Source of the DNA: an uncultured Candidatus Melainabacteria bacterium
GTDB lineage: Bacteria; Cyanobacteriota; Vampirovibrionia; Gastranaerophilales; Gastranaerophilaceae
Direction: 5' to 3'
Assembly: GCA_934728585.1 (NCBI GenBank)
Contig: CAKVDZ010000004.1
Span: forward strand, 1 to 64,000
Length of the DNA: 64,000 nt
The notes under the pieces are model-generated. The model had not been told where the DNA came from and did no database searches. It was given only the letters and a program-made list of their open reading frames with translations. Numbering within the stretch: the stretch's first letter is position 1; every line of letters begins with the position of its first letter. The position numbers and the translations under genes are program-made. Of this stretch, positions 8,660 through 16,643 are shown in pieces.

Positions 8660-8875
8660 CTATTCGTATTCCCAAGTATAAATTTGTCCGCAATATTTAC
8701 AAACGGCATGTTCATTCATAAATTCTAAATCAGGGACAAAAGAATACCCATCTATATTTATTTCTATTTGATGTCTTTTATTGTATTTTTGTTGAAAATT
8801 TCTGTTTCCGTCATAGTTTTCAGAAAACATTAATTCAAACTTATCAACATTCTTACAATGTTTACATCTAAACAT
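8660..8875 (-). CDS. Small zinc-ribbon protein, unknown function
   Basis: A 71-residue protein starting MFRCKHCKN. It has one CxxC near the N-terminus (C4, C7) and a second near the C-terminus (CKYCGQIY), a spacing that would form one zinc ribbon with an intervening charged segment. I do not recognise a named family. The ATG overlaps the end of the upstream membrane-protein gene by 8 bases, so translation is probably coupled, and rph follows after 11 bases. A longer reading from 8923 is unlikely because it would sit deep inside the upstream gene. Confidence 0.75.
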   Translation of the reverse strand: MFRCKHCKNVDKFELMFSENYDGNRNFQQKYNKRHQIEINIDGYSFVPDLEFMNEHAVCKYCGQIYTWEYE

Positions 8876-9776
8876 CTGTTTTTGCCTTCTTTTTCTTAGA
8901 TTTTGCCTTAATCTCAAGAACACTTAGTTTTTTGTACCACAATGTCCAAGCTATAGAGCGAAGTGGCAATGTATAACAAATTACAAGAGTTGAAAGAATT
9001 GAGCCAACAATCATTTTTGTAATCATTAATGACGTAATTACAAAAGGTATACTCAAAGCTTCCAAAGCGGTATTCCAAGTGTTTATTGTATCAATAAGTA
9101 ATGGGTCAATTATTATTGTAAATAAGGTCATTATTTGAAGTGCAGAGCAAATAATTTCTACAATTTTTGGCAATAACCAATATGTTAAAAATCCGACTAA
9201 TACCAATAATCCTAATGTACCCCAAAAATCAGATTGGACCAGTTGCCAACTACGTTTAAAACATTCTGACGGAGTAAGTTTTTTTTCAAAAGTAAACACT
9301 TGAAAAATTAAGACTAAAAATACGAAAATTACCGCACCGAAAAACCACATTGGAGGTAAAATAGCTACAAATGTAAACAACCCAAACAGCAACCAAAGAC
9401 CAACAAAATCTTGAACTCTTTTCGTTGCGACCTTTTTATGTGCTTCAATATCGTAAATTCTACCTGATTTTGCTGTATTTTCTGTCATAGAAGAAACTGC
9501 GACATAAGCAACAATATACTCCCAGAAAGCTTTTACAAAAATGATTAACCCTGGAATAGTTAACATCAAGGTTATAGGCAAAATCAAAGATGGGTCAGAA
9601 ATTACATTTGTCGCATTATATGCAAACCATAAAGATAATCCGAAAGATAACAAAATACCTGCGAATTGTCCTAAAACAGGGAACGTCATATACTTTATAA
9701 AAGTTGGCAAATGTTGAATATAAATACCAATCGCATCTGTAAAAATATTAAATACAGTTTTGTTTTCGTTAGACAT
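8868..9776 (-). CDS. Multi-pass membrane protein of unknown function
   Basis: A 302-residue integral membrane protein with about six hydrophobic spans (for example around residues 30-55, 62-85, 122-155, 187-205 and 240-270) and a lysine-rich cytoplasmic tail (KAKSKKKKAK). An amphipathic central segment contains KLTPSECFKRSWQLV, the kind of loop seen in YciC/DUF975-like and GDPD-anchor membrane families, but I cannot assign one firmly. It is first in the unit with the zinc-ribbon gene and rph. Confidence 0.8.
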   Translation of the reverse strand: MSNENKTVFNIFTDAIGIYIQHLPTFIKYMTFPVLGQFAGILLSFGLSLWFAYNATNVISDPSLILPITLMLTIPGLIIFVKAFWEYIVAYVAVSSMTENTAKSGRIYDIEAHKKVATKRVQDFVGLWLLFGLFTFVAILPPMWFFGAVIFVFLVLIFQVFTFEKKLTPSECFKRSWQLVQSDFWGTLGLLVLVGFLTYWLLPKIVEIICSALQIMTLFTIIIDPLLIDTINTWNTALEALSIPFVITSLMITKMIVGSILSTLVICYTLPLRSIAWTLWYKKLSVLEIKAKSKKKKAKTDV

Positions 9777-9827
9777 AGCGTTCCTCGTAAATTTATTGTA
9801 TAATTATTTTATTATAAATAAAGAAAT

Positions 9828-10478
9828 ATGAAAATGAATTACAAAGAATTAATTAAGTCTTTCAGCAAAGAAGATTTTCAAAATAGCGTAAATTTACACA
9901 TTCACAGTAATTTTTCTGACGGTGAACTTTGCATCGAAGAATTGCTAATTCAAGCAAAAAACAAAGATTTCAAGTATATTTCTATAACCGACCATAATAC
10001 AGTCAACGCGTACCTTGAAACAGATTTGTTAAACCAAAATTTTGTAATTACAGGCGTGGAATTTGATTGTTGGTATAGGGGAATTTTCTGTCACCTTTTA
10101 GGATATGGAATAGACGTTCACAACGAAGATTTAAAGCCATTTTTAGCCAAAAACAAAAAAGACACAGAAGCCGACTGGGTTAGAATTTTTGCACGACGTG
10201 ACATCAAAAAATTAATTCAAGCAATTCATAACGCTGGTGGTATCGCCGTTTTAGCCCACCCTGCTTGTTGCTGGTGCTTAAGCATGGAGAATTTTGTTAA
10301 AACGCTCAAGAATATCGGACTTGATGGGTTAGAAGTATACTACCCTTATGACCGACACAGAGGAATTATAAAATTTCACTCTCGTCACATTATGGAAAAA
10401 ATTGCAGACAAATACGGTTTAATTAAAACTGGCGGAACAGACTGTCATCACAATCTTACACCGCTTAGTCAATTATAA
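9828..10478 (+). CDS. PHP-domain metal-dependent phosphoesterase
   Basis: Trinuclear-metal hydrolase of the PHP family, closest in layout to the TrpH/RNase AM group that hydrolyses 3',5'-bisphosphonucleotides and short RNA 5' ends. The metal ligands are seen in NLHIHSNFSDGE (HxH), YISITDHNTV, VLAHPACCW and GGTDCHH. At 216 residues it is shorter than E. coli RNase AM (about 290), missing part of the insert domain. The last 14 bases overlap the convergent rqcH gene. Start at 9828 has no clear ribosome site; a TATAAT lies at 9799-9804. Confidence 0.85.
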   Translation: MKMNYKELIKSFSKEDFQNSVNLHIHSNFSDGELCIEELLIQAKNKDFKYISITDHNTVNAYLETDLLNQNFVITGVEFDCWYRGIFCHLLGYGIDVHNEDLKPFLAKNKKDTEADWVRIFARRDIKKLIQAIHNAGGIAVLAHPACCWCLSMENFVKTLKNIGLDGLEVYYPYDRHRGIIKFHSRHIMEKIADKYGLIKTGGTDCHHNLTPLSQL

Positions 10479-12054
10479 TTTCTTGTTCATTTTTGTAAGT
10501 TACATAGCCTAAATTTGCAGCTGGAGGTTTGCGTAAATATTTTCTACGAGTATAAATTATACCTATTTTGCTTGAATTTGCGCCTTGTGAATTATTTTTT
10601 GCCAATTTTGCACACTCAAAAATCAATGCGTCATTTGGTTCTTCACCATTTGGAAGTTTTAACAAAACGTGAGAACCTGCACAGTTATGTGAATGGAACC
10701 ACATGTCATTATCTTTTGCAAGTTTTGAAATTATATAATCATTTTGACGATTATTTTTACCGACATACACTGTAAACCCTTGGATTTCGTGTGTTTCTAT
10801 ATTTATATGTGATTGTTTTTTATCAATTTTTTCTTGCAAAATTTCTGCTTTGATTTCCTCTAAAACACTCATTTCGTTTGCAACGTCAATTGTATAAAGA
10901 GTTTGTTCGCAATATCCAATTTCATCTTCCAAATCCTGTTTTAGTTCAAAAAGTTTTTCAGATGAGCGTTTTGACTTGTTATAAAGTTTAAAATATTTAT
11001 TCGCATTTTCTTTTAGAGTTTTTGTTTCGTCTAAATCAATTGTAATTTCTTGATTTGTTTCCCAATCAACTAAAGTACAACTGTTAGAATATTCTTTCAG
11101 ATTATACAAATTTGCCATAATCAAATCACCGTATTTGCGGTATTTGTCAGCATTTTTTTCTTTTTGCAATTGTCGATTAATTTTTTCAAGTGAGTTTTTA
11201 GCTTTTTTCAATCGGTGTTGAATATTTGTAGACAATTTTACCTTTAAATTCGACAAAATTTCTTTATTTTGATGATATGCAAAATAATTATCAATCATCT
11301 CATTCACAGAGGCCTGTTTCTGTCCGTCTAAAAGTGCTGAAAAAAGCGCATATTTAGAATAATCTTCACTAATAACAGGAGAAACACCTTTTAACTCTAG
11401 AAAATCTTTAATTTGTTCAGCATCAAACCCTTTACACATCTGAGCAAAAGGCTTTGAAAATCCATAAAAATCATCTGCGAGCAAATCGTAATTAAGTTGA
11501 CCAAAATAGTTTAAAAAGTCGCGTTTATTTTGTTTTGGCGGATAAACGTAAGGAACATTTCCACGCATTTCTCTATCTCTGCTCTTTTCGGCTCCAACAT
11601 TGTGTGCACACCCATAAATCATGCCCGATTTTTCGCTATAAAGTGCAATATTAGAGTGCTTGCCCATTAGTTCTATCGCAAGACAGAGATTAATTCGCTC
11701 TGATAACTCGTTATAGCCCTCAATATAAACCTCTAAAATGCGTTCATAATGCGGTTGTTCAACCCTTACAATTTTACCATTTTCTATGTATTTTCTAAGC
11801 AACATGCAAAACATTGGCGGCTGTTTTGGAATTTCCAAAAACCTTTTTGCCTCATTTTCTTTACTCATAAAACAAACATGGTGCAAAGTTGGATTAATAT
11901 TTACGTAAAACTTTTTTGATATACCGTTATTTCTTAAAAGGAAAATAAATTCACGACGAGTAGGCTGTTGAATTTTTTGAATTCTTGCTCCAGCAAAAAA
12001 ATCCGCATTTTCTTCAACAAAAGCTTTCAAGGTCAAATTATCAAAGTACATCAT
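10465..12054 (-). CDS. rqcH: NFACT-family ribosome quality control factor (RqcH/FbpA-like)
   Basis: Binds split 50S subunits with stalled peptidyl-tRNA and, in bacteria, adds C-terminal alanine tails. The N-terminal NFACT-N domain starts MYFDNLTLKAFVEE. A long coiled coil lies in the middle (HRLKKAKNSLEKINRQL onward), and the C-terminal NFACT-R/DUF814 domain has NDYIISKLAKDNDMWFH and GSHVLLKLP. The Asp-Arg pair needed for tRNA binding in B. subtilis RqcH appears as Glu-Arg (HYERILEV). The chosen start at 12054 has AGAGG just ahead, inside the end of aroH. It is the last gene of the def-fmt-aroH unit, a set built around translation start and rescue. Confidence 0.9.
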   Translation of the reverse strand: MMYFDNLTLKAFVEENADFFAGARIQKIQQPTRREFIFLLRNNGISKKFYVNINPTLHHVCFMSKENEAKRFLEIPKQPPMFCMLLRKYIENGKIVRVEQPHYERILEVYIEGYNELSERINLCLAIELMGKHSNIALYSEKSGMIYGCAHNVGAEKSRDREMRGNVPYVYPPKQNKRDFLNYFGQLNYDLLADDFYGFSKPFAQMCKGFDAEQIKDFLELKGVSPVISEDYSKYALFSALLDGQKQASVNEMIDNYFAYHQNKEILSNLKVKLSTNIQHRLKKAKNSLEKINRQLQKEKNADKYRKYGDLIMANLYNLKEYSNSCTLVDWETNQEITIDLDETKTLKENANKYFKLYNKSKRSSEKLFELKQDLEDEIGYCEQTLYTIDVANEMSVLEEIKAEILQEKIDKKQSHINIETHEIQGFTVYVGKNNRQNDYIISKLAKDNDMWFHSHNCAGSHVLLKLPNGEEPNDALIFECAKLAKNNSQGANSSKIGIIYTRRKYLRKPPAANLGYVTYKNEQEIIID

Positions 12055-12058
12055 AAAT

Positions 12059-12409
12059 TTAGCCTCTAAGTTTTTCAGCACCTTTTAAATATACAAATTC
12101 TGGTTCAAAAGTTTCACCACAGTTAACAACAACCATAGCGCGTAAACACATTGGTAAAGAATTTGGCACATCAAGTTCGTGATGACACATCATCGCAGTT
12201 TTTTTCCAACCAAAATCAAGACGCGCAAATTTTGCTGGAAACGCAGCGTTTAAATCCTTTGTTAAAGTGAAAAACACGTGTGAAATGTCAGCTTCTTCAA
12301 GTTTATTTTTTTCAACAAGCTCTGTTAAAAGCTCTAATGTTGCGTCTTTAATAGCTTCTTCAGTGTTAGCATCAACTGTAATTGCGCCTCTTATACCTTT
12401 TGAAATCAT
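12059..12409 (-). CDS. aroH: Chorismate mutase, AroH type
   Basis: Turns chorismate into prephenate for phenylalanine and tyrosine. The monofunctional AroH trimer fold is shown by GIRGAITVDANT (active-site Arg), CHHELDVPNSLPMCLRAMV (Glu and the second Arg) and the C-terminal FVYLKGAEKLR (Tyr). All catalytic residues known from the B. subtilis enzyme are present and the 116-residue length is standard. Its ATG overlaps the fmt stop (ATGA), so the two are translationally coupled. Confidence 0.95.
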   Translation of the reverse strand: MISKGIRGAITVDANTEEAIKDATLELLTELVEKNKLEEADISHVFFTLTKDLNAAFPAKFARLDFGWKKTAMMCHHELDVPNSLPMCLRAMVVVNCGETFEPEFVYLKGAEKLRG

Positions 12410-13329
12410 TTCTTTTTAACTCCATTATACCAATCTCTTGCTGGCATTTCGCCCTTACCCTCTGGTTTGACTCTCATTAACAAAAGACTACCTACACCAC
12501 AAGCAACTTCAACACCCTCTTTTGTGGCATTTATAAATTCACCTGCTGTACCATTACCTGTTTCAACACGTGTTTCAAGAACTTTTATAATTTTGTCGTT
12601 AAACATAAAATATGCACTTGGGCATTGATAAATACCTCTTACAAGGTTATGTATATCTTGTGCAGATTTTGTCCAATCAATTTTGCATTCTTCTTTTGTA
12701 AGTTTATTTGCCATACAAACACCATCTTCGCATTGTTTTTCTGGTGTTATTGTCTTATCAACCAAACCAACAAGTGTTTTTTCTAGCATTTCTGGTGATT
12801 TTTCGCTAACGATATCAAACAGTTGAACACAGTTCAATGAGTCTGTAATCTCGATTGGTTCTCGCATACAAACGTCACCACAGTCTAAACCCAGTTCTGT
12901 AATCATTGTGCAGATACCAGTTTGGCTATCACCGTTGATAATAGCACGTTGTAAAGGGTTTGCACCTCTGTAACGTGGCAATAATGACGCATGCAAATTA
13001 ATTGTTTCATATTTTGGAATATCCAAAACTTCTTGTGACAAAATTTGTCCAAAAGCAAACGTTACAAAGAAATCTGGTTCAAGTTTTTTCAATTCTTCTT
13101 GAATTTCAGGTTCTTTCCTTATTGATTTTGGTTGAAACACTGGCAAATTATGTTCCAACGCACATTGTTTTATTGGCGACATTGTCAATTTATGTCCACG
13201 ACCAGCTGGTTTGTCAGGTTGAGTTACAACTGCCATAACCTCAATTTTGTCTGAATTTATTAAATATTCTAGTGATTTTTGAGCAATTTTCGGAGTTCCA
13301 AAAAATACTACTTTAATTTTATTCTTCAT
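12406..13329 (-). CDS. fmt: Methionyl-tRNA formyltransferase
   Basis: Adds a formyl group from 10-formyl-THF to initiator Met-tRNA. The catalytic core is ETINLHASLLPRYRGANPLQ (Asn, His) with the Asp in LGLDCGDV. The C-terminal OB-like tRNA-binding domain begins after the linker near residue 200. I chose MKNKIKVVFFG at 13329: it has AAGGTG upstream and overlaps def by 11 bases, whereas 13344 would overlap by 26. It pairs with def, which removes the same formyl group. Confidence 0.97.
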   Translation of the reverse strand: MKNKIKVVFFGTPKIAQKSLEYLINSDKIEVMAVVTQPDKPAGRGHKLTMSPIKQCALEHNLPVFQPKSIRKEPEIQEELKKLEPDFFVTFAFGQILSQEVLDIPKYETINLHASLLPRYRGANPLQRAIINGDSQTGICTMITELGLDCGDVCMREPIEITDSLNCVQLFDIVSEKSPEMLEKTLVGLVDKTITPEKQCEDGVCMANKLTKEECKIDWTKSAQDIHNLVRGIYQCPSAYFMFNDKIIKVLETRVETGNGTAGEFINATKEGVEVACGVGSLLLMRVKPEGKGEMPARDWYNGVKKK

Positions 13330-13921
13330 CTTCACCTTGTTCAACTTCTACTGCTTCAAGAAGTTTTTCGATTTCTTCTTGCAATTCAGGTTCCTCTAAC
13401 ATATTTTCAACTTCTAGAGCAGGCAAATTGTGTTTTTCCAATTCTTCTTCTGCTTCAAAACGATTGATAGCATGGTCAACAAATAAAACACCGTCTAAAT
13501 GGTCATTTTCGTGTTGAATACAACGAGCCAAAAGTGTTCCGTCTTTTACATCTAAAACGAAAGAACGGCCTTTTCTATCCATAGCTTTTACCATAATGTC
13601 GCTGTATCTGCGAACATCAGTAAATGCTTCTGGAAAACTCAAACAGCCCTCACGACTGATTGTTGCACCTGATTTTTTGATAATTTTAGGGTTTATAAAT
13701 ACGATAGGGTTTAAAGGCTCATCACCTGTTGAAACATCAACAACAAAAACTCTGTAACCCTCGCCAATTTGAGGGGCAGCTAAACCAACACCGTTATTTG
13801 CATACATTGTATCTAACAAATCAGTTACCAAATCCTGAATTTTTCTTGATACTTTATGAACATCTTTTGCTTTTCCTCTTAAAAATTCATCACCAAAACG
13901 TAAAATTTTTCTAACTGCCAT
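13319..13921 (-). CDS. def: Peptide deformylase
   Basis: Fe(II)/Zn hydrolase that removes formyl from nascent proteins. It has all three motifs: NNGVGLAAPQIG, EGCLSFPEAF (metal Cys) and QHENDHLDGVLF (metal His residues and the catalytic Glu). An acidic C-terminal tail of about 30 residues (ELQEEIEKLLEAVEVEQGEDEE region) goes beyond the usual end and is the stretch that overlaps fmt. First gene of the def-fmt-aroH-rqcH unit; the 440 bases upstream hold the possible small RNA described separately. Confidence 0.97.
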   Translation of the reverse strand: MAVRKILRFGDEFLRGKAKDVHKVSRKIQDLVTDLLDTMYANNGVGLAAPQIGEGYRVFVVDVSTGDEPLNPIVFINPKIIKKSGATISREGCLSFPEAFTDVRRYSDIMVKAMDRKGRSFVLDVKDGTLLARCIQHENDHLDGVLFVDHAINRFEAEEELEKHNLPALEVENMLEEPELQEEIEKLLEAVEVEQGEDEE

Positions 13922-14079
13922 AAAATTAACCTCTATCTTTCGTATTTTCTCTATTATATCACAGATTAAATTTTTAACAAAATCAAGATATTATTGAGTT
14001 TTAGAGTTAATTGTAAACTTATGTAACAAAAATCCACATGTTTGAAATCCGACGTTCAAAAAATACTTTATATAAGTAC

Positions 14080-14220
14080 GAGAGAATTAAACGAGAGTTA
14101 ATTCTAAACGAGTTTTTTTTAACAAACACACACACTACACACTAACCTACCACACACTAACCTTCTACACGAGGAATTACAAAAAAAATTCCAGACCACT
14201 TGTTTAAGTGGTTTTTTTTT
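14080..14220 (+). ncRNA. Possible small RNA in the def-pnp gap
   Basis: The 440-base gap 13922-14361 has no ORF with gene-like features. On the forward strand it holds a small hairpin (14084-14104, GAATTAA/TTAATTC), a G-poor C/A-rich tract (about 14121-14170) and a perfect intrinsic terminator at its end. No forward gene lies between here and 16.6 kb, so a terminator here implies a short transcript. Promoter evidence is weak. Confidence 0.35.
14195..14220 (+). terminator. Intrinsic terminator of the possible small RNA
   Basis: ACCACTT/AAGTGGT stem with loop gttt, followed by eight or more T residues. Confidence 0.8.
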
Positions 14221-14254
14221 GCGCGAAATTCGGTATATTCGAATTTCGCGCAAA
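14218..14254. repeat. 15-bp inverted repeat
   Basis: TTTGCGCGAAATTCG and its exact reverse complement are separated by seven bases (gtatatt). It is directly next to the preceding terminator. There is no T-run after it on either strand, so it is a poor terminator by itself; it could be an RNA stability element or a protein site. Confidence 0.6.
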
Positions 14255-14303
14255 TTTTGATGCAATATCTTTATCACTTCACTTTGTTCACAATAACATA
14301 CAA

Positions 14304-14333
14304 AGGGCGATTGGGATAAATCCCAACCGCCCT
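14304..14333 (-). terminator. Terminator-like hairpin after pnp
   Basis: AGGGCG-TTGGGAT pairs with ATCCCAA-CGCCCT around a two-base loop, 28 bases past the pnp stop on the reverse strand. The U-tract is weak. Confidence 0.6.
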
Positions 14334-14361
14334 ATATTAATTAATTTATTCAACAATCGAA

Positions 14362-16500
14362 TTACATTACTGATGCTTTTTCTTCGTCTGTAACACCCTT
14401 GATTGTTAAGTTTACTCTGCCTTTGTCGTCGATTTTGATAATCTTAACAACAACTTCGTCGCCAACGTTTACGTGAGGTTCGATAGTTTCGATTCTTTCT
14501 TTACAAATTTGAGAAATGTGAACCATACCATCTTTACCGCCCCCTAATTCAACGAATGCGCCAATAGGAATAATTCTTACAACTTTACCTTTCATAACCA
14601 TACCTACTTCTGGTTTGAAAGTAAGTTGTTTAATCATATTGATAGCGATTTTAGCGCCCTCTTGGTCATTTGAAGTGATTGTTACAAGACCTGAATCTTG
14701 AATATCAATTTCAGCGCCTGAAGCATCAATAATAGCACGGATTTGTTTACCACCAGGTCCGATAACTGTTCCGATATCTTCTGTTGGAATAGTCATTGTT
14801 GTAATGCTTGGTGCAAATGGTGATAATTCCTTAGCAGGCTCTGTGATTACTTCTCTCATTTTGCCTAAGATGTGTAATCTACCTTCTTTAGCTTGGTATA
14901 ATGCTTTTCTTAATGTTTCATTTGGAATACCTTTTGCTTTCATATCCATTTGAAGAGCTGTGATACCGTCATCATTACCAGTAACTTTGAAGTCCATATC
15001 ACCTAAGAAGTCTTCAATACCTTGAATATCTGTTAACACAACAGGTTCGTAACCGTCTTCTTTAATCATACCCATCGCAACACCACCAATCATGCATTTA
15101 ACAGGAACACCTGCGTTCATTAATGCCATTGATGATGCACAAGTTGAACCCATTGATGTAGAACCGTTTGATTCTAATACATCAGATGTTACACGAATTG
15201 TATAACCAAATTCTTCTTGTGATGGTAATGCTGGAATGTTAGCACGTTCTGCCAAAGCACCGTGACCAACTTCACGTCTACCAGGTCCTCTTAGAGGTTT
15301 TACTTCACCTACTGAGAATCCAGGGAAGATATATTTGTGCATGTAAGTTTTTTCTGTTTGAGGGTCAACGCCGTCTAATTCTTGTTTCATAGCTGGACCA
15401 GCTAGAGTTGCAACTGAAAGAATTTGAGTTTGACCTCTTGTGAATACTGCAGAACCGTGAGCTCTTGGGATTACACCAACTTCGCACCAAATTGGACGAA
15501 CTTCATTTGGTTTTCTGCCGTCAGCTCTAACGTGTTCTTCAAGAATCATTTTACGCATAACTTTCTTTTCTGCAGCTTTAAATTCTTCTGCAACAAAGTC
15601 AATGCCTGTTTCTTCCATCATATTCAAGATTGGATCATCTTCTGGAAGTGATTCAACTTTTTCTTTAACTAATTTCTTAGCTTCTTCAAGTTTTTCTTGT
15701 CTATATGTTCTATCAAAGTTGTGGTAAGCATCGTGAATCATATCGCCTGCAACTTCTTGAATAATGTTTTTCAATTCTGTTGTATCGTATGGATTTACGA
15801 ATTCTTGTTTTTCAACGCCACATTCTTTAGCGAATGCAACTTGGTTGTCACATTGTTTTCTGATTTCGCCTTGAGCAAATTCAACAGCGTTCATAATATC
15901 TTCTTCTGTAACAAATTTGCAACCAGCTTCAACCATGATTACTGAGTCATGTGTACCAGCAACTACGATATCTAAGTCTGATTTTTCAGCTTCTTGGTGA
16001 GTTGGGTTAGCAATAAAGTTACCGTTTTCATCTCTACCAACTCTTACAGCACCGATAGGACCCTCAAATGGAGCACCTGATAACATCAATGCATAAGATG
16101 CACCTAACATTGTTAATGTGTCAGGTTGGTTAACTTGGTCATAGCTGAACAATTGACCTACGATTTGAATATCATTTCTATATCCTTTTGGGAATAGAGG
16201 TCTGATAGGTCTATCGATTAATCTTGAAATCAAGATAGCCTTGTCACTTGCTTTACCTTCTGAACGGTTGTAACCACCTGGGATACGACCAATTGATGAC
16301 ATTCTTTCCTCATAATCGATTAACAATGGGAAGAAGTCAATACCTACACGAGGTTCTTTGCTAACACAGCAGTGAACGAATACCATTGTATCTCCACATC
16401 TAACTGTAACTGATGATGTTGCAGAGTTAGCGTATTTACCTGTTTCGATTTCAACAACTTTTCCGCCAATTTCTAACTGCGTTTTCTTTGAATCTACCAT
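14362..16500 (-). CDS. pnp: Polynucleotide phosphorylase
   Basis: Phosphorolytic 3'-5' exoribonuclease and component of RNA-decay complexes. It has two RNase-PH-like halves joined by a helical domain. The second, catalytic half has PSQEEFGYTIRVTSDVLESN and GSTCASSMALMNAG with the active-site residues, then KH (VIGPGGKQIRAIID) and S1 (VMKGKVVRIIPIGAFVEL) domains at the C-terminus. The 712-residue length is standard. Start at 16500 has AAGGAAAAATGG. It stands alone; rph is a relative of the same fold about 6 kb away. Confidence 0.98.
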   Translation of the reverse strand: MVDSKKTQLEIGGKVVEIETGKYANSATSSVTVRCGDTMVFVHCCVSKEPRVGIDFFPLLIDYEERMSSIGRIPGGYNRSEGKASDKAILISRLIDRPIRPLFPKGYRNDIQIVGQLFSYDQVNQPDTLTMLGASYALMLSGAPFEGPIGAVRVGRDENGNFIANPTHQEAEKSDLDIVVAGTHDSVIMVEAGCKFVTEEDIMNAVEFAQGEIRKQCDNQVAFAKECGVEKQEFVNPYDTTELKNIIQEVAGDMIHDAYHNFDRTYRQEKLEEAKKLVKEKVESLPEDDPILNMMEETGIDFVAEEFKAAEKKVMRKMILEEHVRADGRKPNEVRPIWCEVGVIPRAHGSAVFTRGQTQILSVATLAGPAMKQELDGVDPQTEKTYMHKYIFPGFSVGEVKPLRGPGRREVGHGALAERANIPALPSQEEFGYTIRVTSDVLESNGSTSMGSTCASSMALMNAGVPVKCMIGGVAMGMIKEDGYEPVVLTDIQGIEDFLGDMDFKVTGNDDGITALQMDMKAKGIPNETLRKALYQAKEGRLHILGKMREVITEPAKELSPFAPSITTMTIPTEDIGTVIGPGGKQIRAIIDASGAEIDIQDSGLVTITSNDQEGAKIAINMIKQLTFKPEVGMVMKGKVVRIIPIGAFVELGGGKDGMVHISQICKERIETIEPHVNVGDEVVVKIIKIDDKGRVNLTIKGVTDEEKASVM

Positions 16501-16628
16501 TTTTCCTTCTTTTCTGGGCGACGTCTTTCTGCCCGTTTTCTACTTTTCTTTTCTTTATGTTTTTAATTATACCGTAAACATATTTTTTTACCAAAATATT
16601 AAGAGATTTAGGCATTTTCTTAAAAATG

Positions 16629-16637
16629 TGATACAAT
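16629..16637 (+). promoter_or_regulatory. Extended -10 box before fliI, leaderless geometry
   Basis: TGA-TACAAT (extended -10) ends six bases before the fliI ATG at 16644, so the transcript should begin at the start codon. No ribosome site is present. Confidence 0.65.
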
Positions 16638-16643
16638 TAGTTT

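Noticed and set aside
8155..8721. 188-codon forward reading frame opposite rph
   Set aside because: It is the antisense shadow of the conserved rph coding sequence, with no family features.
14094..14170. Short peptide gene in the def-pnp gap
   Set aside because: A GAGGAATTAC string resembles a ribosome site, but no start codon with a useful reading frame follows before the terminator.
16451..16636. 61-codon reverse-strand reading frame upstream of pnp
   Set aside because: It overlaps the pnp start in another frame, is lysine/arginine-rich by base composition and lacks a ribosome site.
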